Shown one piece after another: positions 56,194 through 64,000 of a DNA stretch of 64,000 nt; the first letter of the stretch is position 1, and every line of letters starts with the position of its first letter. This DNA is from Lithodes maja (lineage: Eukaryota > Arthropoda > Malacostraca > Decapoda > Lithodidae): NCBI GenBank assembly GCA_037953745.1, contig JBAKBP010001395.1, forward strand, positions 62,001-126,000, in the 5' to 3' direction. The notes under the pieces were generated by a model, which saw nothing but the letters and a program-made list of their open reading frames with translations, did not search any database and had not been told where the DNA came from. The translations under genes and the position numbers were made by a program.

Positions 56194-56821
56194 CCTCTGA
56201 AGTGCGCACGGGGGTAAATGAAAACGTCCCCCTGTGCTGACGTATTTGAGGTTTTTCGTCACTAAAATATTCATTGTACCATTAATAGCATTAATAATTA
56301 TCCATATGCGCCTATTATGGGTTGATTATAAAGGTATTAACCTGAAACAACAATAAAACGAGTGAAAACAGCGTTTGGATGGTCAAAATCGGAGATATAG
56401 CCCGCGAGTTGTATAATGTATGGGTGAGGCAAGCTAGCTTCCCGCCAATTTTCCCCAAGGCCACTGCGACACAGTCGATCGATACTCTCTCTCTCTCTCT
56501 TGCACTCGATGGCCATCAGTGATGACAACACCCTGCTTGCAACTCGCTAATGTTAGCACGAAAATATACCTCAGAATAAGGGAATAATAGGGAAAATAGG
56601 TGATAACTGAGGAATAGGAGGAAAGTGGGGAAGGAGGGGAGGTAGAGGACTGAGATTTTGCATGGCCCAGGGGCCAAACAAAAATAAAAAAATAAAAAAA
56701 TAAAAATAAAAAAAATATTTTTTTTTCGATGTAAAAAGTTGATTTTTAGTTTTACTTACTCCAGAGAGTCTTCCCGCAGTCCGCCGGGGGAACTCTTAAG
56801 AGTCTTCCCGCAGCTCCCGGG
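56194..56821 (-). mobile_element. TTAA element P1, copy 4
   Basis: TTAA at 56,190-56,193 and 56,822-56,825. Minus orientation, CCTCTGAAGTGCGCAC at the plus-left end. The right-hand TTAA is shared with copy 5. Confidence 0.95.
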
Positions 56822-56825
56822 TTAA

Positions 56826-57454
56826 CCTCTGAAGTGCGCATGGGGGGTATGAGACACCACACTCCAGTGCTGACGTATTTGAGCTGTTCCCATCACTAAC
56901 ATCATTATTTTACCATAAATAGCATTAATACTTATCCATATGCGCCTATTATAGGTTGATTATAAAGGTATTAACCTGTTACAACAATAAAACAAGTGGA
57001 AACAGCGTTTGGATGGTCAAAATCGGCGATACAGGCCGGGAGTTACATAATGTATGGCTGAGGCAACCTCCTTTCCCGCCACTTTTCCCCACGTCTGGAG
57101 AGAGACTGTCGATCGATACTCTCTCTCTCTTGCACTCGCTTGCTAACAGTGATGACAATGCCCTGCTTGCAACTCGCTAATGTTAGCACGAAAATATACC
57201 ACAGAATAAGGGAATAACAGGGAAAATAGGTGATAACTGAAGGAGGTGGGGAAGGAGGGGAGGTGGAGGAGTGATATTTGGCATGGCCCAGGGGCAATAA
57301 AAAAAAAAAAAAAAAATTGTTTTGGGGTGTTTTAAATGGATTTTTTAATAGCCTTACTCTTAACCCGGGAGCTGCCGGGAGACTCTTAAGAGTTCCCCCG
57401 GCGGACTGCGGGAAGACTCTTGAGAGTAAGTAAAATAAAAAATCAACTTTTGAC

Positions 57455-57495
<41 letters not shown>

Positions 57496-58084
57496 TTTTT
57501 TTTTTTTGGCCCCTGGGCCATGCAAAATCTCAGTCCTCTACCTCCCCTCCTTCCCCACTTTCCTCCTCTCCTTCAGTTATCACCTATTTTCCCTATTATT
57601 CCCTTATTCTGAGGTATATTTTCGTGCTAACATTAGCGAGTTGCAAGCAGGGTGTTGTCATCACTGATGGCAAGCGAGTGCAAGAGAGAGAGAGAGAGTA
57701 TCGATCGACTGTGTCTCAGTGGCCTTGGGGTAAATTGGCGGGAAAGCAGTTTGCCTCACCCATACATTATACAACTCGCGGGCTATATCTCCGATTTTGA
57801 CCATCCAAACGCTGTTTTCACTCGTTTTATTGTTGTTTCAGGTTAATACCTTTATAATCAACCCATAATAGGCGCATATGGATAATTATTAATGCTATTA
57901 ATGGTACAATGAATATTTTAGTGACGGAAACACCTCAAATACGTCAGCACAGGGGGACGTTTTCAATTACCCCCATGCGCACTTGTTAGGTTAAGAGTCT
58001 TCCCGCAGTCTGCCGGGGGAACTCTTAAGAGTCTTCCCGCAGTCTGCCGGGGGAACTCTTAAGAGTCTTCTCGCAGTTCCCGGG
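56826..58084 (-). mobile_element. TTAA element P1, copy 5, split by copy 6
   Basis: A diverged copy. The first part is 56,826-57,359; it resumes after copy 6 with GAGTCTTCCCGCAGTCTGCC at 57,995 and ends in CAGTTCCCGGG before TTAA at 58,085-58,088. It has three units of AGAGTCTTCCCGCAG at this end, where others have two. Confidence 0.85.
57364..57990 (+). mobile_element. TTAA element P1, copy 6 (inside copy 5)
   Basis: TTAA at 57,360-57,363 and 57,991-57,994. The target was CTC-TTAA-GAGTC in copy 5, where most copies read CTCTCAAGAGTC or similar. Very close to copies 3 and 7 (CACTTGTTAGG end). Confidence 0.95.
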
Positions 58085-58406
58085 TTAAAGGCCACTTTAC
58101 TGGTGATCTTCTTTCTTATCTTACTAACTCTTGGTCATCCTCCATTCGGGACATCGAAGATACTTAATCTGTTGCGCTAGACATATCGAAGGCCTTCGAT
58201 AGGGTCTGGCACAAAACCCTCATTTCCAAACTACCCTCCTTCGGTTTCTATCCCTCCATCTGTGCCTTTGTCTCTAAAAGTAATTTCCTTTCCGGCCGTT
58301 CCATAGCTGCGGTTGTGGACGGCCACCATTTACTTCCTCAACTTTTCAACTCCGGTGTTCCTCAGGGTTCTGTCCTATCTCCAATTCTCTTCCTATTATT
58401 CATTAA

Positions 58407-59037
58407 CCCGGGAGCTGCGGGGAGACTCTGAAGAGTTCCCCCGGCGGACTGCGGGAGGACTCTTGTGAGTAAGTAAAATAAAAAATCAACTTTTGACATC
58501 GAAAAAAATATATTTTTTTTTATTTTTATTTTTTTTATTTTTTTATTTTTTTTGGGCCCCTGGGCCATGCAAAATCTCAGTCCTCTACCTCCCCTCCTTC
58601 CCCACTTTCCTCCTCTCCTTCAGTTATCACCTATTTTCTCTATTATTCCCTTATTCTGAGGTATATTTTCGTGCTAACATTAGCGAGTTGCAAGCAGGGT
58701 GTTGTCATCACTGATGGCAAGCGAGTGCAAGAGAGAGAGAGAGAGTATCGATCGACTGTGTCTCAGTGGCCTTGGGGGAAATTGGCGGGATAGCAGTTTG
58801 CCTCACCCATACATTATACAACTCGCGGGCTATATCTCCGATTTTGACCATCCAAACGCTGTTTTCACTCGTTTTATTGTTGTTTCAGGTTAATACCTTT
58901 ATAATCAACCCATAATAGGCGCATATGGATAATTATTAATGCTATTAATGGTACAATGAATATTTTAGTGACGGAAACACCTCAAATACGTCAGCACAGG
59001 GGGACGTTTTCAATTCCCCCCATGCGCACTTGTTAGG
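58407..59037 (+). mobile_element. TTAA element P1, copy 7
   Basis: TTAA at 58,403-58,406 and 59,038-59,041, inside the RT codons of LINE-B copy 3 (ATTCA-TTAA-TGACC, part of FINDLL). The right end is the CACTTGTTAGG type. Confidence 0.96.
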
Positions 59038-59104
59038 TTAATGACCTTCTCAACTGCACCTCCAGCCCCATTCACTCGTATGCTGACGACTCTACATTAC
59101 ACTA

Positions 59105-60259
59105 CAGTGGGGCCCCCATTTTTGCTACACCGGTCTTCGCTGATTCAATTCTCGCACCACACCAAATATTCCCAATTTCAATTCTCGCGCCAAAAGCCTC
59201 AATTCTCGCATCAAAATCCCAGCCGGAACCCGAAAAAATTGCAAAAATAACGAAAAACTCGACATAAAACTAGAAAACAAATAAAAACAATAATTTTGTT
59301 TTAACATAACGAAAGAATCTGCCAGGTGCTTGCCGTTTAGAGACGAAATCCGAGTGAATCCGAGATCCGATCGTCAAATGCACAAGATGCCGCCATCTTT
59401 GTATGACGTCATCACTAAGCACACGCTTGCAGATTAGCTAGTATCTGTGTTGACAAAACAACCGTTTGCAAACTTTTTTGTGCCTGAACCCCCTTATCTC
59501 TCACGTTTATTATAACCTCTAGTACATCTAGTGATAGGGATGGTTGGCCTGGTGGTAGCAATGAAGGAATTTCATGCTCAAAACACAGAGCAAAGACCAG
59601 GCCATGTCGGACGAAAGCGATTGAAATGCCTAGCCTAGACGATGTTAGCCTAGGCTAGGCTAAATATGACAATGATTTATAATAAATCTGTGGTAAGTAA
59701 TCTTCTCATAATACGTATTTATACGTCTTTTCCTCATAATATGTATTTATTGGATGTATTGGGGGCGAAATGGGTACTTGGGTGGCTGGACGAATTTAGA
59801 ACCTAGGCCTAGGCTAGGCCTAGAAATTTTCGCATGATAGAAACAATGCCCCAATCTACAGTATTTATGGTTAGGACTGTCATTTAGCCATGTCTACATT
59901 ATTATTTACAATGCATAAGATATAGGCCTAGGCTACTTGATGTAGCCTAGACAAAAAACATGTTTTCATAGCCTAACACTGGGAAAAAGTGTGGTAATTG
60001 TTTAAATATTGGGCCTTTTTTTCTAGTTATTAAAAACTTATTCTATGGTGTATTATATGATACATTATAATGCATAAAATTTAATTTGTGTACAATAAAA
60101 CATGTTTTCATAGGCAAAAAATAGAAAAAGACGCAAATTTTGACATGAGCACGGAACCGATTGAATTTTCCCCATAAGAACAATGCCCCAATCTTGGCTG
60201 TTTCAATCCTAGCTCTATTTCTGCGGAACCGATTAGCAGGTAGGATGGGGGCTCCACTG
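59105..60259. mobile_element. pogo/Tigger-like non-autonomous element, TA-flanked
   Basis: Ends CAGTGGGGCCCCCAT and (reverse complement) CAGTGGAGCCCCCAT match at 14 of 15, with TA at 59,103-59,104 and 60,260-60,261. Subterminal AATTCTCGC-type motifs repeat at the left. 1.16 kb, no transposase frame. Confidence 0.88.
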
Positions 60260-60382
60260 TATTCAACTAGACTTTCACAAGATTATTCACAGCAGGAACT
60301 CTAAAATTCACGTAAGGAGGCCATGAAGCACCTATCTTCTGATCTCTTTACTATCTCCAATTGGGGCAGAGAAAACCTTGTT

Positions 60383-60882
60383 GTTGTTGTTCCCCAAGCT
60401 GCCTGGCCGAACAGCCCCAAGGCCCCGAGCAAGGCTAAGGCCATAACCGTGCGCCCCCAGAGAACCCTCACTGCCGACCACAATAAAGCCTGGGTGACCG
60501 AAGCCACTCCATGGCGGGGAGCTGAGGAGGTGCGGAAATGCCCGGGAAACCAAAGCCCCACCCAGGGCCCTGTGCCCCTCAGCAATTATGAAGAGAAAGT
60601 TGAGGGGCAAAGGAAAAAATGTGACGCTTTGGCTTCCAATCTAGGTAGACTGGGAGGTCAATCCACGGAAGAGACGCCGTCACTTGAGATCTAGAAAATA
60701 TAAAAGTAAAAGGAACAGTCAGAGTAAGCTATGGGTATGGCAGAGATCGCTCAGTTCTCACTCTGATAGACCAGCCCATCACCAGTAATTTTTCATTACA
60801 TTGAGCGTATTTATCAATACCAATTATCAGTGTGGAATGTTTTCATAGAAATTTAAATTTATTTGTGTTTTTATGTTTTGTT
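60383..60882 (-). mobile_element. AAC-tailed retroposon R3, copy 3, with 11-bp duplication
   Basis: AAAACCTTGTT occurs at 60,372-60,382 and 60,883-60,893 and once at this place in other LINE-B copies, so it is a target-site duplication. The body matches copies 1 and 2, plus about 100 extra bases at the 5' side (60,783-60,882) not seen in the others. Confidence 0.9.
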
Positions 60883-61673
60883 AAAACCTTGTTACTTTCA
60901 ATGCTTCCAAAACTCAATTCCTCCATCTGTCTACTCGTCCCCTTCCAGAAAACTTATGACCTACTTTTCAACAACATACAAATTAACCCTCTATCTTCTC
61001 TTAATTTTCTTAGTGTCTCTTTTTCTTCAGATCTCTCTTGGAAAGATCATATTACCACTAGCTAAAACAGCTTCCCAGAAGCTGGGTGTGCTCAACTGCC
61101 TCCGGAGGGTCTTTACTCATGCGCAGCTTTTTTCGCTGTACAGAGGCACAGTGTGTCCATGTATTGAGTATTGTTCACACGTGTGGGGAGGATCCTCTCA
61201 CACAGCACTTCTAGACAAAGTAGAAAAGAAAGCCTTCCGTCTCATTAACTCACATACACTCACCAACTCTTTGTAGTCTCTCTCTTCGCCGCAATGTTGC
61301 ATCTCTCACTATTCTACTGCTGTTACCATAATCAGTGTTCCTCAGAGCTCTCTCAGTGTAAGCTATGCCACCCCCTCTTCGTAAAGCACGTAGCACCCGT
61401 CTTGCAACACAATCCCACCCCTACTCTGTGCAACTCTTCAACCCAAGAGTGAAACGTTATTCTCAATCTTTCTTCTATTCAAAAGCTGAGCTCTGGAACT
61501 CTCCCAGAATCAGTATTTCCCTCTTCCTATGACTTAAATTGCTTCAAACTCCGTGTGTCCAGGCATTTTGGCTCGAACATCCCTTAATTTTGGCCCTGTC
61601 ATTCTTTCAACTCTGGGGGAGGTACTCGCTACAGGCAGTTCTGTCTTTTGTCTCCCTCACTCACTTAGAAACT

Positions 61674-61860
61674 TAAAAAGAACTCTCCTTGTCTCCCCTC
61701 AGTAAAGTTCTGGCTCTACAGGACAGAGCCCTGTGGCGCCCCAGATCTCCATTCAATCTGGCAGCACGACTTTTTTGTATTATGCCCAGTGTTTCGTTTC
61801 CCCTGATAGGAAACCCCTCATTGACCTTGGTTTAACTCCAATGCATTCAGCAGCTGCTGA
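61674..61860. other. Spacer before CR1-like ORF1
   Basis: No feature recognised; may be the 5' untranslated part of the CR1-like element. Confidence 0.3.
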
Positions 61861-62775
61861 CAGGGTTCCACGCTTATAGTTTTCCCACAGTTCTACAGGG
61901 TCCTCCAGCGAGTCAAGCAGCACGTCAAGTCGATTGGAGACTGCTACTGCATACTGCCTTGCACAATCCTCAACGCCCCAACGTCAACTGCCAACAATTC
62001 AACGCCTACAGTAGCCACTTCAGCTGATGTATCCGATACTCAAGATACAAATAGTGACTCTCTTCCCCCTCAAGACAACTTCCGTGTCGTGAGGAACAAC
62101 GTTTGCCCCAAGACCAGGAAACACATACCGATTACCGAGTGTCAAAACCGTTTCCAGATACTCGCAGACTCAGATGACGAAGAGGAAATAGAAGAAGTCC
62201 GGCTCGTGGGAGACTCGATGATACGTGGTCAGCTCACAGAGTTTTGCGCCAGGGCACCTAAGACCAGGAAGCGTTTTTGTATCCCTGGTGGTGGTGTGGA
62301 TGACGTAGTTGCAGCAGTTGACGAAGTATCAAAGCTGGCCCCTGCTAATACAATGTACGTCATCCACGTTGGATCCAACGATGTGCAGCGAACCCGGTCG
62401 GAAGATTTGCTTTTAAAGTACCAGCAGCTGATCAAGTCGTTTAAGGAGAAGTCATCAAGGATCATCGTCTCAGGAATCGTCCCCCGGCTCGGTGTAGAGA
62501 GCCGATTTTACAACATAGCCACCAGCACAAATCGTTGTCTAGCAAACCTCTGCAGGAAGGAGAACGTGGGATTCGTCGACACCTGGGACAATTTCTACTA
62601 CGATGACTATTTGTTTTCGGACGATGGAGTTCATCTGAACCAGGTGGGAGCAGCACGTTTTGGGCGTCTTCTCAACGATGCGGTGAAGGATTTTCGGAGA
62701 AGAAATCGACTCAGCACAGGACAACCAGGAAGGAGGACCGAAGACAGCGAGGACGGCAACCTACAAAGGAATTAA
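61861..62775 (+). CDS. CR1-like LINE ORF1 with SGNH esterase domain
   Basis: The frame is open from about 61,861; the first in-frame ATG is only within GDSMIRG (about 62,218), so the true start is upstream, lost, or reached by splicing (TTTTCCCACAG near 61,890 is acceptor-like). The domain has LVGDSMIRGQL (nucleophile Ser), VIHVGSNDV (Asn block) and LFSDDGVHLNQVG (Asp-x-x-His type), the SGNH hydrolase blocks. Esterase domains in ORF1 are known in CR1-group LINEs. Ends DGNLQRN. Confidence 0.85.
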   Translation, partial: QGSTLIVFPQFYRVLQRVKQHVKSIGDCYCILPCTILNAPTSTANNSTPTVATSADVSDTQDTNSDSLPPQDNFRVVRNNVCPKTRKHIPITECQNRFQILADSDDEEEIEEVRLVGDSMIRGQLTEFCARAPKTRKRFCIPGGGVDDVVAAVDEVSKLAPANTMYVIHVGSNDVQRTRSEDLLLKYQQLIKSFKEKSSRIIVSGIVPRLGVESRFYNIATSTNRCLANLCRKENVGFVDTWDNFYYDDYLFSDDGVHLNQVGAARFGRLLNDAVKDFRRRNRLSTGQPGRRTEDSEDGNLQRN

Positions 62776-62873
62776 ATACTAATCCGTCAAGAACCGCGAA
62801 TTTGGATAAATCTCCACCAACACGACCCAAATTCAAAACCGTCAGGGATAACGACCGAGGACCGAGGACAGCC

Positions 62874-64000
62874 ATGAATGTAAATGTAGATCCGACCAGA
62901 ACCAATAATTCGATGAAAGAACGTAATGCGAGTTCTAAAACCGCAACTTTAAAGGTTTTCTATGCAAACGCTCGTAGCATACGCAATAAATTTTCAGATT
63001 TAGAGGAACTAGTGTTTACAGAAAATTATGATGTGATTGGCATAACAGAATCTTGGCTCAATACAGAAGATAGAGACTTTTTAGCAGAGTATTCACTTCC
63101 CGGTTATGTAATGTTTGAGAACAGCCGAATAAATAAAAATGGAGGTGGCGTTTTATTTTATATCAAAGAAAGTCTTAACCCGACCCTCGTGTCAAAACCT
63201 CAAATTGTGAACGTCGACACATCTTTTGTGCTAATAAAGAATAATAAAGGTACAAAAATAATACTTGCGTTAATATACAGACCTCCAGCTCAATCAGTGC
63301 AAACTGACCGAGAAATTTACGAACAAATTGCAGATGTAAGTAACTCACAAGATACCGTAATTTTTGGCGACTTTAATTTACCTGTGACCAAGTGGGGCGA
63401 TACTCTTACTTCACACTCCGGACATGACTTGTATACGAACTTGCAAGAGAGTTCGCTTTATCAATTTGTTCGAACGCCGACCCGTGGTAATAACGTTCTT
63501 GACATTGTACTTGCAACAAAAGAAGAATTGATAGAGAATTTGAATGTTGGTGATGAATTCAGTAACAGCGACCATCGTACGATAACTTTCACTTTAAAGT
63601 TTACTAGTAACGAACCAAATAGTAGCATCGAAAAAGTCCCTAATTTCAAGAAAGCAAACTTCCATAAACTTAGAGCTATGTTTAAAGAAACTGACTGGAG
63701 CTTTTTAATTAACAATAACGACATAAATACATCTTGGAAGTTATTCGAAACCACTTACCTAAAAGCAGTGCAAGACTGCATACCATCGAAAATACGGCGT
63801 CCAGGCCATAATAATAAGCCCAAATGGTGGAATAAAGATATTTCAAACTGCCTGCTTGCTAAAAAATTTGCTAATGATAGATTAAAATCCTCACAAAATG
63901 ACGAAGAACGGGTGAAATTTGTAGAGCTACGACGCAAAGCCAAAAAGTTAATTAAGCAAAGTAAAAAGACCTTAGAGTTACATATTGCGAATCAAAGTAA
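62874..64000 (+). CDS. CR1-like LINE ORF2, endonuclease and linker (cut by window edge)
   Basis: ATG at 62,874 opens 375 codons with no stop before the edge. Blocks: FYANARSIRNKFSDLEEL, IGITESWLN, ALIYRPP, FGDFNLPVTKWG, NVLDIVLATKEEL, NSDHRTITF, the apurinic-type endonuclease in order. The linker PKWWNKDISNCLLAKKF follows. The same frame is also open upstream across the end of ORF1, in the -1 phase, allowing either re-initiation or frameshift linkage. The RT should lie beyond 64,000. Confidence 0.9.
   Translation, partial: MNVNVDPTRTNNSMKERNASSKTATLKVFYANARSIRNKFSDLEELVFTENYDVIGITESWLNTEDRDFLAEYSLPGYVMFENSRINKNGGGVLFYIKESLNPTLVSKPQIVNVDTSFVLIKNNKGTKIILALIYRPPAQSVQTDREIYEQIADVSNSQDTVIFGDFNLPVTKWGDTLTSHSGHDLYTNLQESSLYQFVRTPTRGNNVLDIVLATKEELIENLNVGDEFSNSDHRTITFTLKFTSNEPNSSIEKVPNFKKANFHKLRAMFKETDWSFLINNNDINTSWKLFETTYLKAVQDCIPSKIRRPGHNNKPKWWNKDISNCLLAKKFANDRLKSSQNDEERVKFVELRRKAKKLIKQSKKTLELHIANQS

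Larger units (their letters stand above)
53592..61673 (+). mobile_element. LINE-B copy 3, multiply interrupted
   Basis: The plus strand follows LINE-B from SSSQAFWHLAKN to the 3' end, in pieces: 53,592-53,762, about 54,010-54,246, 55,980-56,193, 58,085-58,406, 59,038-59,104, 60,260-60,382 and 60,883-61,673. The gaps are an unclassified 250-bp segment with AACCT and AAG repeats (53,763-54,010), a hAT element, a P1 cluster, P1 copy 7, a pogo-like element and R3 copy 3. All frames are broken. It is the oldest layer here. Confidence 0.9.

Noticed and set aside
56461..58760. CRISPR-like or satellite array from the repeated P1 blocks
   Set aside because: Units are ~0.6 kb mobile elements with TTAA boundaries in mixed orientation, not short direct repeats with spacers.

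Overview
The window looks like a repeat-saturated stretch of a decapod crustacean (or closely related arthropod) nuclear genome. The evidence: seven tandem TTAGG units (the arthropod telomere motif) at 39,234-39,268; tRNA-derived SINEs with pol III boxes; many non-LTR retrotransposon (LINE) fragments of types that, from memory, are common in crab and shrimp genomes; abundant low-complexity TAGGCCTA/CCTAGGC strings at 38-41 kb; and no prokaryotic gene organisation. No species can be named from sequence alone. Nearly everything recognisable is a mobile element, usually broken. The only candidates for non-LINE protein genes are a frameshifted orphan gene (3.4-6.1 kb, minus), one open single-exon frame with a poly(A) signal (36.4-37.0 kb, plus), a half THAP domain (28.5 kb), a P2X7-like exon fragment (29.6 kb) and one weak signal-peptide exon (17.1 kb).

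Layout. 0-3.4 kb: a divergent 5S rRNA copy, a GC-rich purine-biased block split by a tRNA-SINE, and a trio of identical 14-bp palindromes. 3.4-6.1 kb: the frameshifted orphan gene. 7-9.7 kb: LINE-A and LINE-H fragments. 9.7-11 kb: a decayed TTAA-type MITE and a pogo/Tigger-like element with exact inverted ends. 11.3-16.9 kb: LINE-C and LINE-B copies and a fold-back TA element. 17.4-26.6 kb: LINE-D; a TA element split by LINE-A, itself split by LINE-B; SINEs; a TA MITE; a three-unit tandem array; LINE-C. 26.8-34.9 kb: a TTAA element, then LINE-E interrupted twice, once by a nearly complete two-ORF LINE-F. 35-47 kb: further TTAA elements, the open gene candidate and several dispersed repeat families. 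47.5-53.6 kb: LINE-B copy 2, a piggyBac transposase relic, a possible Harbinger relic, LINE-A and LINE-G fragments. 53.6-61.7 kb: LINE-B copy 3 opened by at least five later insertions. 61.9-64 kb: a CR1-like LINE with an SGNH-esterase ORF1 and an endonuclease ORF2 still open at the window edge.

Main result. At least five sequence-unrelated families in this window sit exactly between duplicated TTAA tetranucleotides, the signature of piggyBac-type transposition. One family (P1) has seven copies of about 0.6 kb. Its insertion can be read directly by comparing filled and empty LINE sites inside the window, and removing the P5 insert restores a LINE reading frame. P1 is odd because its two ends do not form an evident terminal inverted repeat, and copies occur back-to-back on a shared TTAA and nested inside one another. 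A piggyBac transposase fragment with DNWYTS-type catalytic sequence lies at 51.4-51.9 kb, but nothing here links it to any one MITE family.

LINE families are labelled A-H for cross-reference; clade names are given only where motifs support them. No element is shown to be active: nearly all coding copies carry frameshifts, stops or truncations, the exception being the edge-truncated CR1-like copy.
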